From Gnetum montanum (lineage: Eukaryota > Streptophyta > Gnetopsida > Gnetales > Gnetaceae): a stretch of 54,333 nt of DNA. Positions 22,660 to 33,651 of this stretch are shown here, in pieces (the stretch's first letter is position 1; every line of letters starts with the position of its first letter). Position numbers and translations under genes: made by a program. Location: NCBI GenBank assembly GCA_015680685.1, contig MNCI01025282.1, positions 549,669-604,001 of the forward strand, in the 5' to 3' direction. The notes below the pieces were generated by a model. It made no database searches. It saw only the letters and a list, made by a program, of their open reading frames with translations, and was not told the DNA's origin.

Positions 22660-22975
22660 ACCCAATTTAAGGTCTTGGTAGACCATAAAATGTACTGGTT
22701 TAAGGTCCTAGCAGACCACAATGTGCTAGTTTAAGGTCCTAGCAGATCGCAATGTGCTAGTTTAATTTCCTAGTAGACCGTTGTGCTAGTTTATCATTGT
22801 AGCAGATGGTGGATGGGCTAGTTTAAGGTCATAGCATATCGTCCTTTGCTAGTTTTACGTCGTAGCGAACGGTTTGTGCTAGTTTATAGTCATAGTGGAC
22901 TATCTATGCCAGTTTATAGTCATAGCAAACTATCTATGCTAGTTTATAGTCATAGCAAACTATCTTTGCTTACCT
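22660..22975 (-). repeat. Tat2 hairpin array after integrase (about 30-bp units)
   Basis: Nine to ten tandem units of about 30 bp. On the plus strand each is GTTTA followed by a 14-base hairpin and a short spacer ending GCTA. The hairpins include GGTC/GACC, CATT/GATG and AGTC/GACT, always with a 6-base loop. Near 22889-22906 the stem extends to ATAGTC/GACTAT. The array starts just beyond the integrase C-terminus, as in Tat1. Confidence 0.85.
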
Positions 22976-24130
22976 TGCTTTTGCATCAGACGCAGTATGG
23001 CTTGAGGTACAAGTGGTTCACGGGATTTGCAAACTCTTTGCCATCCATGTCTGCCAATTTGAAGGCTCCGTCCTCATAGGCTTTCGTGACTATGAATGGA
23101 CCTTCCCATTTTGCTAAGAACTTGTTTACATGCTCACGAATAGCTTTGAGAACTAGGTCCCCTTTTTTGATTAGTCTTTGATGTAGGTTGGAATGATGTT
23201 TTTGCTGTTGCTTGTCTTGGTACCGTTCGATATGATCAAGTGTTTGAGCACACTCCTCCTTGATGGAGTTGAGGTCAATGATCCTTGACTCATTGTTCTA
23301 GGCCTCGTTCACAACACTTGAAAGGATCATCCGAAGTGACAGTACCTACAATTCAAGAGGTAACACTACTTCAGATCCATAGACTAAGCTATAAGAAGTC
23401 TTACCTGTGGCTGTTCTGCAAGTCGTACAGTAAGCCCACAACACGTAAAGGATTTGCTCATGCCATCACCTCTTACTATTGCTAAGCATCCTTTTGAGCA
23501 AGTTGATGATGGCCTTGTTTGTTGCCTCTGCTTGACCGTTTGGCTGTGGGTAGTATGGTGACGAAAAGGATTGCTTGATGTCAAGGTTGCTACAAAAGGT
23601 TTTGGTTTCTACGCTACTAAACTATGGCTTGTTTTCTATCACAATAATCATGGGAAGAACAAACCTTGTTACTATGTTGTCCAAGATAAAGTGAAAAACT
23701 TGTTGAGATGTAGTTTTCCTAAGGGGGATAACCTCTGCCCACTTTGTAAAGTACTCGATGGTAGTGATGATGAAGCTATGTCTTGCAGAAGACTTAGGTG
23801 TGATGGGTCCTATGATATCTAGCCCCCATCGTTGGAATGGCCACATAATTTGTGTAGGATGCAACTCAGTAGGTGAAACATGTATAAGATTTACATGACA
23901 TTAGCATGTATCACATGTCCTAACTTTGGCAAGACAATCTTGTTCCATGCAAGGCCAGTAATATCCTAGGCGTTTGATTTTTTGCTGCCATAACCCTGGG
24001 AGCTATGTGTCCTCCACATAGTCCTTCATGGACTTCGTTAACAATTTTCTATGCTTCTTCCCCACTAACGTAAGTTAGCAATATCCTAGTAAAGGAGCGT
24101 TTGCATAAGGTATTATCTCCTATAAGGACA
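22976..24130 (-). pseudogene. Tat2 integrase
   Basis: Minus strand. The zinc-finger remnant lies at about 24080-23900. The core at 23864-23622 reads WGLDIIGPITPKSSARHS, then FTKWAEVIPLRKTTSQQV and ILDNIVTRFVLPMIIV; the usual DNGPQF is ruined (IENKP). The C-terminal domain (about 23170-22975) reads KGDLVLKAIREHVNKF, WEGPFIVTKAYEDGAFKLAD and NHLYLKP, nearly the same as Tat1 integrase at 1590-1765. The product would insert the cDNA. Loss of the second catalytic Asp and several stops make it inactive. Confidence 0.85.
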
Positions 24131-24132
24131 TA

Positions 24133-24800
24133 CTACCGAGGTTGCTTTCGGATCTCATCCTTTTGAGAGGATGTCAAGCCGTGTGCGAGTTCACCGTGGT
24201 GAAGGTAGGCTTTAACATTAGCGTACCACTCTTGGGAATCAGTAGCACTTACAGAGGCGATGTGTATTGCTTGAGTGATAGGGTCTATGCACTCCGTTAT
24301 CGAAGCAGGTAAAGTTGCAAATAGGTGTGGTGACATGTTTAATGCTAGTGTGGCTAAGGCATCTGCTATAGTATCCTCATTGCGTGGCACATGTTGGATG
24401 TCTATTGTTGTAAACTGTTTCAACAAACTTTTGGCCAAGTCACAATAAGGCTGTAAATGTGAAGCTTTATAGGCATAGATTTCGGTAATCTAGTTGACGG
24501 CGAGTTGGGAATCGCCTCAGACTACCAAATGTTGGATCTTTAATTCTTGGGCTGCTAAAAAGCCCCTAAGGAGTCCTTCATACTCAGCTACGTTTTTTGT
24601 ACAAAGGAACATAAAACGGTAAGAGAAAGGTCAAATGTCCCCCAAGGGGAATGTAATGACAGCAACAACACTACCACCTCATGTGGTTGAGGCATCATTG
24701 AAATGCAAAGTAGCTTCAAAGTGTAATGGTACAGGGTTGATGATGTTAACATGTTCGTCGGGGAATTTTGGCTTTATGGTTGCCTGATCATCAACGGGTG
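24133..24800 (-). pseudogene. Tat2 second (RVT_3-type) RNase H
   Basis: Minus strand. The C-terminal part is open (24438-24133): LLKQFTTIDIQHVPRNEDT, then IADALATLALNMSP, matching Tat1 at about 340-440. The N-terminal part (about 24700-24440) is degraded but keeps a DAST-like start and an NV-AEYEG-like stretch. The extra RNase H between the usual RNase H and integrase supports the Tat assignment. Confidence 0.75.
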
Positions 24801-24843
24801 AGGTTGTGAGCTACGTAGCTATTTCTTGTCCTTTCGTTGACAA

Positions 24844-25330
24844 TTAGGCTACATAGTGTAAATCAAATTCCACCGTTATAGCTTTCCATTGGGCTATCCT
24901 ACTACTTTCATACAAATTGTTCGTGATAGCCCGAAGTACGTTGCTCTTGCATATAATGTTAACCTTGCTACAGAACAGGTAATGTCTCCACTTTTTTAGC
25001 ACAAATATTAGGGTGATACAATTTCTTTCTACTTCGTTGTACTTCACCTCATAAGCTATTAGTGTATGACTCAAGTAATAAACTAGGATTTCAGAGTTGA
25101 CATCTCTCTTCTGACACAACAATGCTGCGATAGACGTGTCCGAAGTGGCAAGGTAGATGTAGAAAGGCTTATCCCTCTATGGTGGGTAAATAGTTGGGAG
25201 GTGCAAAAGCTCTTTCTTTAAGTCATCGAAGGCTTGTTGACATTGTGCTGTCCACTCAAAGTTGACCCCCTTCTTTAGTAAGTGTTGCATGGGATGTAAC
25301 TTGTCAATCAACTTTCCTACAAAGCTTCTG
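24844..25330 (-). pseudogene. Tat2 RNase H (first, Ty3/gypsy type)
   Basis: The minus-strand frame 25122-24844 reads LLCQKRD, VYYLSHTLIAYEVKYNEVE, LIFVLKKWRHYLFCSKV and IAQWKAITVEFDLHYV. These are the expected RNase H segments (Y-L-S-R, E..Y...E, W...L.EFD). The catalytic Asp region is altered (CKSNVLRAIT in place of TD..L). It follows the RT thumb region; one or more frameshifts lie between. Confidence 0.8.
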
Positions 25331-25342
25331 ATAAACTCTATT

Positions 25343-26215
25343 CTACCATGCAACCCGCGTAATTCTTTTAAGGTTGGTAGGGGGTGCTAGGTTAACGATG
25401 GCCTTAACTTTGTCAAGGTCCACTTGTCTTCCAGCTTTTGATACTACAAACCTTAGCATGCATCTGGTTTTAACTCCGAAAACACATTTCTTTGGATTGA
25501 GACGCAAGTCATACCTGTGACAATGCTTGAGGACTACATCTAGATCAGTGGGATGATCAATAGCTCTCTTAGACTTCATTGCTATGTCATCCACGTAATC
25601 GTTTAGTCTCTCTAAGAGGTAGTCATTGAATATGTACGTCATGACTCGTTGATAGGTTGCTCCGGCATTTTTGAGACCGAAGGACAATATAGTGTAATAA
25701 AAGGTTCTCCAAGGGGTCATGAAAGTAGTTGTTAACTAATGCTATGGATTGATGCGGATTTGATTATAACCTAAGAACCCATCCATAAAAGATAGTAAAG
25801 CATGACCAGCTGTAGTGTCAATAAGTTGATCAATACTTGGTAATGGGAAGTCATCTTTAATCATTGCTTTGTTTAGATCTCGAAATTCTATATAAATTCG
25901 TATACCTCTTGTTTTCTTGGAGACTACACCAATGTTCGATACCCACTCTGAGTAATTGACCATGTTGATGAAGCTTGCTTGATATAGCTTGGTAATTTCA
26001 TCACGTATGGCTAGTGTGATTTTCGGTTTAATTTTTTGAGCCTATTGTTTAACTGCTTTGATACGTGGGTCTAAGACAATGTTATGTTGTATGAGCCGTG
26101 GGTCTAGGCCTGACATGTCATTATAGGACCATGCGAACACTTTAATGTTGTTTTGGAGAACCTTAGATACGTCCTTTTGTATTTGTGGATCTAGGAGGGA
26201 GCCAAGTTTTAATGT
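25343..26215 (-). pseudogene. Tat2 reverse transcriptase
   Basis: Minus strand. The N-terminal segment (about 26215-25970) reads KTLKLGSLLDPQIQKDV, VFAWSYNDMSGLDPRLI. Then 25963-25742 reads WVSNIGVVSKKTRGIRIYI, EFRDLNKAMIKDDFPLPSID and FMDGFLGYNQIRI. After a frameshift, 25720-25343 reads MTPWRTFYYTILSFGLKNAGATYQ, RLNDYVDDIAMKSKR (catalytic YVDD intact), LRLNPKKCVFGVK. The enzyme copies element RNA into DNA. Protease is more than 6 kb upstream because the hairpin arrays and the antisense gene lie between them. Confidence 0.9.
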
Positions 26216-26324
26216 TTTTATTTATAGCCAAGTTTGTAGCAACAGCATGTAATGAATGTTTGTAGAGTAAAAATACAACATAAAATAATCATCAATCACT
26301 GTGTAAAATTTGCAAGTCGAAGCT

Positions 26325-26750
26325 ACCAATTTAAGGTCTTAGTGGGTTGTATCGAGACCTAAAACGAATGCTAACATTGCTAGTTTAAGGTCGTGGTGGA
26401 CTGTCACATATTATATAATTTGGTTTATGATATGGAATGAGTGGTGAGATGTCATATAGGACATGGCAGATTGTTGACTGGGTTAAAGCATATGCTAGAA
26501 TTGTTATTTTAAGGTCTTCGCGAACCGCTACTAGGTAGAGTTGAAAGTCAAAACTGCTAGTTTAAGGTCTTTGTAGACCGTTAATAGGTAGATTTTAAAA
26601 GCTAAGATTTGCTAGTTTAAGGTCTTTGCAAACCGTCATTAGGCTACATTGTAGGTTAACGTCCTATGTAAACCAAGATTGGTAGTTTAAGGTCTTAGCA
26701 GACTGTTAATTGGTAGACTTTGTAAAGATAAATGGCTAATTTAAGATGGA
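26325..26750 (-). repeat. Tat2 hairpin array upstream of RT (longer, irregular units)
   Basis: Six to eight copies of a TAGTTTAAGGTC-hairpin module spaced about 50-70 bp apart. The plus-strand stems include GGTC/GACC with 6-base loops (near 26565) and variants such as GGTC/GACT and GGT/ACC. Orientation is the same as the other Tat2 arrays. It ends about 140 bp upstream of the TATA box of the antisense gene. Confidence 0.75.
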
Positions 26751-26888
26751 ACAAAATTTTCAGTGTGCCTACCTGCTATGCTGTAGACAATCAGTACGCT
26801 AAGGTGTTACTATGACATAATAGTGCTACGCTACAAGGGGTGTCCCACATTAATCGAGTCATGAAAATGGCAAGTATTTTACCGTGTT

Positions 26889-26902
26889 GGCTATAAATAA
26901 AG
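26889..26902 (+). promoter_or_regulatory. TATA box of antisense gene
   Basis: CTATAAATAA at 26891-26900 on the plus strand lies about 135 bases upstream of an ATG in a good plant start context (ACAATGGC). A GCTACGCTA copy sits just upstream at about 26823-26831. Confidence 0.6.
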
Positions 26903-27034
26903 ATTTACCCCCTGGTAAACTTGTCATTTTTATTATCAGAGCCCAGAGCCCATACTTAGAGCATAGTGCAATTGCATAGAGAGAGAGAAAACTGGTGTAG
27001 CATAGTAGTTGACAAGGAATTTGCAAGTAAGACA

Positions 27035-30000
27035 ATGGCACCCAAAGATGAACGCAAGCATCGAGGACTTGCCAAAGTAGATGAGGTGAAGGACACTCTA
27101 GGCACCTGTCCAAGGTGCACGTTGAAGTGCAAGAGGAAGCTCTGTCTGCTCGGTAAGTCGCTACACTGCCCTTGTTTTTCAAATGCTGTTATCGTTATTA
27201 TGGTAAAATTTTCATCCACTACCACTATTTTGGTTACCGTTTTGGTCGCCATGCTGTTATTGCCACTAGTTAACTATAGTAGCCGTATGAATACTATACT
27301 ATGGTTGCATGCAACATTGCCTTAACTTCCATTGTTGAGAATGGAGACTACCTTGTTGCAAGGGTTTGGGCGATTTTGAGTGGCATAGCACATGCTTGGC
27401 GTAGTGTACCATCTTTAAGAAGGGTTTAGTTATTCGCAAAATTTGTTATTCTTGCTACGTTGCTATGCTTATTACAGGGGTATGTTTGTCATATTGTCAC
27501 ATGTTTGCTTGTGTTTGTTCGTTCGCTATCTTGTTGCACTATCCGTATCATAGTTATCACCCTTAAGCATACATGTAATTGTTACGCTATGTACCTGTTA
27601 TGTTGTGGTGTGTATCGTGTAACAATTACTATAAGGCGCAACCAATGTTGCTACGCAATACAGTGCCGAATGGCTATGTTACACTGTAAGTGCCACTTTG
27701 TAATATTGCCTATAATTCTTGACTCTATTGACCGGGAGAACATGCTACGCTACGTGTAAAGAAAGATTACACTACGCTATATGTGAACAGATGATTACGC
27801 TACGCTACATGTAAACTTCACCCAAACATAGTGATAACGTTTGATTCTTTGTTGTACAGGGTCATGTTGAAGCCCATTCTGATTATCCTTGTGATTGTAG
27901 GAGTCATGTGCTGCCTCAGTGAACTGGTGGCCAACGTTCCTCCTCCCCATGTGTGTGTGGGGCGATAGGCGATTTGGTTTTGGGAGGGTGCACGGGACTT
28001 CTTATAGTTCCTCCTCCACTATTTTAGTATGATTGTTTGGTCACACTTATCAGCGGAGATAGTAGCTGCAATCACAGAAACATTGTTGCCCAAGGCAAAC
28101 CGAGGCATTGTGAAATTTTTGACTGATGGGTCAATCGGGGGTGAGCAGGCAGAAGGCTCCAACCACTGCCCAAAAGGCTTCAGATGCTTAAGTTGGATCT
28201 GGGACATGCCTAAGTATAAATGTTATCACTTATACAACACGTTATTCCTTGCCCGTCACATGGATACTTGTTTTCAAAACCCACCTGGGACTGTTTACTA
28301 TGCCAGCGAGTGAGTTCTATGAAGTTATCTCATTGTGTTGTGTAATCCATGTTATGCTAGACAAAGGTATTAATAGTATATATTTTTTTTGATATTGCTA
28401 GGTTTTATGTTGACAGGAATGGTCTTCATGGTGATACAGATGCTTTGGCATTAGCACAGATGGCTTTGCAAGAGTTTTTCTCTACTGGGAATGTGCATGT
28501 CGATGTAATAAGCCAATTTGGGGGTGAGTTTAAAACCTAACCGACCCGGTATTCCCAATTTTATGGAAAGTGTAAGGAAGCTAGTTGGTTGGATAGGAGT
28601 GGGCATCCCTCATGCCGCTCACCATTGAAGACGTGCTAGTGGATCTCCCACCATTTCCAACGCCATTTAAAGCTGGTACGCTGAACTGTGAATTCGTTGT
28701 TATATGTTCAAGTGATGATCATTTTTTTGCTATCTTTTTCTTTTTTTTTATTTTGCAAAATGTTACAATGGCAAGGAAATTCCAAGAGGTTACTGTGATC
28801 ACCTTCAGGTGTAACAAAACTAACCTCGTTTTTAAGTACGGGGAGGTGGAGGAGACCCAGTGTTGGCTTTGCAATGGGGCCCCAGCCACTCTTGTCCACA
28901 ACCTTCAGGAGGCTGGGCTCATGAACTTATTTTTGGCCATCAACCCAAGTGTCCCGCCTACCAAAATGCTTTCCCTAGCTGACTCCTTCTCGAAGAACGC
29001 TGACCGCTTTAGTACACGCGTTCACAGTGTACAGGTCGTGTTTGAAATCAACGACCAATTGTTTGTAGATCTTTTCGGTGTCCGTTCTGATGGCCTCCCC
29101 ATAGGAGAAAAATCTAAGAAAGATGCAAATCATCAAGGGAACATTGAGGAGTGGCTAGGGGTAGCAAAGGACCAAAAGGGTATCTACATCAAGAAGGTCA
29201 GGCTAGGGGTGGCCAAAACAATTTACCCTATCTTCTACACCCATGCCTTCCGCAAGCTACTCTCCCAAGGAAAAATCCTTGGAGTTGAACAAGCTTGGAT
29301 AATGAGGGATGTCATGGAAGAGGGGACTCACTATAATTGGGCCAAATACCTTTGCAAAGGCTTGCAAGCTAAAATGGTTAAACTCTGCGGGAAGCTTGAG
29401 TCCTGTTTCAACATGCACGATGCCTTCTTTATAGCCTACCTACAGCGTTTTGCAGAATTCTTGGTAGTCCATGAGAATGGTTTTTGGGTGCTACAAGACT
29501 GTAGTTAGATTTCCAAACTATGGATTTGCAAGTCTTCTATACCACACGATCCTAAGATCCCCCGAAAGCTATTGGGAAATCATTTTCGATGATGACCAAG
29601 GATCAAGAGGCATGCGCGTTTCATACCTAGGACAACATGGGAGAGGCACCTCCCATTAACACAGGCAGTGTGACAAGGAGAGAATGCCTCATTGCAGAAA
29701 CAGTGATGACTAGCTTGCAATGTAAGAGGTTCGCCCTGCCGAAGAGACTCCCTGTACAAATGAAGAGAGGGGGAAGAAGTTATGACTCAAATTTTGCAGA
29801 GTGCAGCCTCTAATTGGTGAGTGTATTTTATTATGTGGCTAATGCTCAATACACTGTGCTATGCTAGGTAGCGTTGCACAGTGTAGCATCTATTTCAAGT
29901 TGGTATATCTTACCTACTGTGATTATGCTTTATTAGCAGAAGAAGAAAAAGAAGAAGGGGAGGAAGAGGTGATGGCCACTAGAACAGGGACGCCTGGCGA

Positions 30001-31621
30001 AGATGAAGAGGTTCTGACCGCAAAGGAAAGGGCCCTGGTTGATGAAGAAGGGGCCCCTACCACAGAGGAAAGTGCCTCGGCTGGTGAGGAAGAGGCCCTT
30101 GTTGATGATCAGGAGGCCTTTGCCAATGAAGAAAGGACCCCAGCCGATGAGGAAGAGGCCCCTACCAAGTAGGAAGAGGCCCTTGCTGATAACCCTTTCA
30201 CCAAGTGTAGTTCAGGACTGGAGGGGCATATAAGTATTGAGGACGATGCTACACTGTTAGGTTAGCTGGAAGGAGAGAGGCTCCATTTTGATGCTGGTAA
30301 GTTTGATCACTTGTTTGATAGTGTATCGATGGGTGACGCCCCCCTGCCCCCACTATCACCCCTGAGGGTTTGTTGGGTAGGAGCTTTACATTGTCATTTA
30401 TGTTGTTCATCAACTTTATCGTGGTTCTCTCCACCGTGGCTAACACATTTTACCATGTAGCAAACACCATTGTTGATACTTCTAGTCCTTCTTCGATTCG
30501 CCTGCGACTGTGGACTGAGACCCCTGACAAATTGACTTTTATGAAGGGCGTGGTCGATGACATGATCGATCGTCTAAAGTAGATCGACCTGAAAGTGGTA
30601 AGTTAGAGTTGCTATGCTAGGCTTCCTATATTGTTACAGTTTCGCTATGTCACTATGACTAATGCTCTTCTGTGTGCGGTTGGCAACCTCTTGCCTCAAG
30701 TGGAACCCTAAGCAAGTAGTTGAGGTCGACACTGTGCCCAAATTCCCACAAGAAGTAACCAAAGTACCTCATCACATATATGACGAAGCAAGAAAATGTG
30801 CATTGTACTCAGCACACTCCCTGTGGAAATGCAGGCATGTAAACGAAGACCTCTAGAAATAGGTGTAAAGGCTCGAGAAGGAGAAGGCTAATCTAACTAC
30901 TAAGATGGGGGATCTCCAATCCAGGAACAAATTCCTACTGGCCCGAGACATTAACGATGGCAGTTGGCGCACGACCATCATCGACTATGCAAGATATTGG
31001 ATGGCTGTGCGATGCAACAATGAAGCCATGTGTAAAATAATCGAACAACACATGCAAATGGACCTTCTAGCCTAGAATAACCAAGATTGGAAGGATTACA
31101 GCACGAAGGTTTATGAGTGGGGGCAGGCATAAAAGAACCACAAACACTTGTATAAATTGGAATGTGCCACCTACCGTAAACAGTATCGTGATCCTTCTGT
31201 TAAGTTGCATACCTATGAGGTATTCCTTAACATTATTGGTGCTTCTGGGGCTTATGATAGGTTCATGCAACAGGTGATAGTTAGTGAATCTCCCGAAAGG
31301 GAGATGACTTTTCCTGCAGGTGAGACCACCACTACCACCTTTTCTCTAGGACCACCGAGATGGACAACCGTAGAAAAGGAGAATGTTGCAGCAAACACTA
31401 ATCTGGGAGAAGGAATTGGGCTGACATTATCTAGGTGGAGATCTTGTAACACCTCATGGCCGGCATGGATTGAATACCCCCCGAAACGGACACAGGGCCA
31501 TCTCAAGTTAGTCACTTTTTATTTATTTATGGTATGATAATTTATTTTATAAAAGTCTTTATTGTAGCTCTAACTGATTGCTTTATTTTCTTTGTTATGT
31601 AGGATCCAAACAAAAATGTAG
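27035..31621 (+). pseudogene. Antisense multi-exon gene inside Tat2, product unknown
   Basis: Plus strand, opposite to Tat2. Exon 1 is 27035-27152 (MAPKDERKHRGLAK, then CPRCTLKCKRKLC), followed by donor GTAAGT. Exon 2 is about 27860-28309, exon 3 28402-28675; joining 28309 to 28402 keeps frame exactly (YYAS-E-FYVDRNGLHGD). Further exons are about 28780-29816, 29940-30296 (acidic), up to 30597, about 30640-31506 (coiled-coil-like) and 31603-31621. Donors are GTGAGT, GTAAGT or GTTAGT, and several acceptors end in TAG or CAG. The longest open piece, 28612-29508, is 298 codons with no domain I recognise; it vaguely resembles accessory ORFs of plant gypsy elements. Frame breaks near 28523, 28610 and 30170 and in exon 2 show decay. 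The function is unknown. Confidence 0.6.
29940..30190 (+). repeat. Acidic tandem repeat exon of antisense gene
   Basis: An exon preceded by TTATTAGCAG encodes repeats of about 11-12 residues built on DEEEAP-T-EE-A: EEEKEEGEEEVM, then ALVDEEGAPTTEE, ALVDDQEAFANEE and TPADEEEAPTK. The DNA repeats with a period of about 36 bases (GATGAGGAAGAGGCCC-like). It is interrupted by a TAG near 30170. Such acidic, probably disordered segments occur in many nuclear proteins; no specific role can be read. Confidence 0.65.
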
Positions 31622-31756
31622 GATCCACTGAGGTAGGGGATGGTGGTGCAGGTGAAGACTCATAGCATAGTGGCAAAGAGTTTTTATTCTTGTCTTTGGG
31701 TTCTCAAAAAAATTTTTGTAAACCTTATTGATTAATATTTTGAATGAAGTATGGAA

Positions 31757-31762
31757 AATAAA
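31757..31762 (+). terminator. Poly(A) signal of antisense gene
   Basis: AATAAA about 135 bases after the last stop codon, preceded by a T-rich region. It lies about 95 bp before the next hairpin array. Confidence 0.5.
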
Positions 31763-31856
31763 AAGATTTATTTCATTTTGGTTACTATGTTGTATTTGTT
31801 CTTAGTCTATTCTTTGTCTCTTATTTTTTATTATTATTTAATTAAGCTCCTTAGGA

Positions 31857-32085
31857 GCATCTCGTTTTAGTTTTAGGCCATTTCGGGCCGTAACAGTAGT
31901 TTAAGGCCATTCCGGGCCATTGCTAGTTTTAGGCCTTTTTGGGCCATTGGTAGTTTTAGGTCATTTCGGGCCATTGATAGTTTTAGGCCTTTTCAGGCCG
32001 TTTGTAGTTTTAGGCCATTTCGGGCCATTGGATGATGGTAAAGAAAAATTTTGCTAGTTTTAGGCCTTAATGGGCCATTTCATGA
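31857..32085 (-). repeat. Tat2 hairpin array downstream of protease (27-bp units)
   Basis: Seven or more tandem units of about 27 bp. On the plus strand each is TAGTTTTA followed by a hairpin with a 6-base loop and then a short ATTG spacer. Seven stems read GGCC/GGCC or, once, GGTC/GGCC (a G-T wobble). The stem differs from the GGTC/GACC arrays by paired changes. It lies about 300 bp past the protease frame in element sense and just past the poly(A) signal of the antisense gene. Confidence 0.85.
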
Positions 32086-32376
32086 TGTAAATAGTGGGCG
32101 TAATGTGAACGGTTTAAAAAATAAGGCAAACATTAACGTAAATGAACGAATATGAAGCAAACAATGTGAAGAATGAATGTATGGTTGATGTAAGTGGTGA
32201 TAATGTCGAAAACAATGCAATAGTTACACTAACGCAAGTAATGATCATTCTCGCAGCTGCTTCCTAACCCATCATGGGCTCGGTGATGCATAAGGTTGAG
32301 GGGCTTTGTTACGGTATTCTTCTATATCGTTATCTACTACTTGAAAAGGCAACTTGGCCCACGTAGTTTCATTTTA
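32086..32376 (-). other. Protease-array spacer of Tat2
   Basis: About 290 bp between the protease stop and the 27-bp array. The part nearest protease may still encode a short tail (a minus-strand frame around 32340-32270 reads PFQVVDNDIEEYR), which is common after Tat proteases. The rest is non-coding. Confidence 0.4.
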
Positions 32377-32900
32377 TCAACCGACATTTTGGGCTAGCTC
32401 ATTAGCCAAATAAGTAGCCTCGGTGGGGATAGGCGTTTCATTTTCAGAGGTTATTACTTTTGAACCTTGCTCCATGTCGACATTGTTTATTACTTGGGTG
32501 GCCACTTCATCACCATAGATTACCACCTCCCTACCCACGTAAGGTAGGTGGATCTCTTGATGTATGGATGAAGAGACAACTCTGAGTTGGGCTAACCATG
32601 ACCTCCCCAAGATCAGGTTAAGCCTAGGCATCTCTTCTACCATGATGAATGTCGCGCTTATGGGGAACTAGTTCCCTACCACAAAGTTGATGTGGACAGT
32701 CCCCTTTACCACTACCCATGCTCTGTTGAACGATTTCAGACATGAGGTTGTTGTGGGTTTCATTTGATTAACCAAGCCCAGTTTGTCCACTATGGGAAAT
32801 GGGATGACATTTGGAGCAACCCCATCATCAACATGTACTCTTTGGATCTTATGCTAACTGACTCGAATTATGATGAATAAGGGTGTTGTTGTTGCCCAGC
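32377..32900 (-). pseudogene. Tat2 aspartic protease
   Basis: Minus strand. The active-site region at about 32850 reads RVHVDDGVAPNVIPF; the usual D-S/T-G appears as DDG. The C-terminal motif at about 32640-32560 reads LNLILGRSWLAQLRVV, then SSSIHQEIHLPYVGREVV. A short upstream frame (33123-32854) belongs to the gag-protease linker. A stop at about 32670 splits the domain. The protease would process Gag-Pro. Confidence 0.8.
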
Positions 32901-33651
32901 CCTTCTCAAGGTCATCCTTAATGGACTCGTTACGGAACATCAACTGAGTTGGCCGTAGTTCTTTGGATGTAGAAGGAAGCATAACCGCATGGATTTCTTT
33001 CTCCTCCATAGGCATGTTTTCATCAACCAGTATCGATGTTAACATATGAACCAAGGCCTCGGGATGTGCAGTGGAGGTCATTACTAGCTCATACAGGCTT
33101 AAGGTTATATTCCTTTGTTTCATAGCCTGTTTGACCTAAGTAAGGGCATATAAAAGGTCCTATCCACTTTCTTGTTATTTGCTGCCCTTCTCTTCCTCCA
33201 TTCGTCCTAGGAGATGAATCTCTCAGGGAGGAGTAGTTTCAAGTTTAGAGCTAGAACTTCTTGGGTGGCATGGTGATGATTATGTGTGCGTAGCGGCATC
33301 AATTGTTGATGATGAGGGGGGCGTAGGCATGGAGGACAATGGGGTAGGCTTGGGAGGACCTAATGCAGTATGTTCCTTGGTTGTCTTGTCCATCAGACGT
33401 TCTTTTCCTTTTTTTGAATAGGGAGGCTATGGGGCTATTTTAAATTTGCTCTGTGTGGCAAGGGCAGTTGAGGGTTTTGACCCCCTAATGACAAATGGTG
33501 CTTGTGATGTGTGGGCGATGACGTAGTTTTGAACATGAAGGGTGCAAGGGTGAATGTATGAGGGGGAACCTTAAGGATGAATGGTTTTTCTGGCATCTTT
33601 TTTGCCATTGTTGGTGTCGCTACGCTACGTTAAGGCACATGAAACAAATGA

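Noticed and set aside
26956-27252. Minus-strand ORFs over exon 1 of the antisense gene
   Set aside because: They would lie in Tat2 sense orientation but show no Tat domain and overlap the TATA/ATG-supported plus-strand exon.
30039-30233. Arg/Pro-rich ORF in the acidic exon
   Set aside because: An alternative frame of the acidic repeat exon; the acidic frame matches the splice acceptor and the repeat phase.
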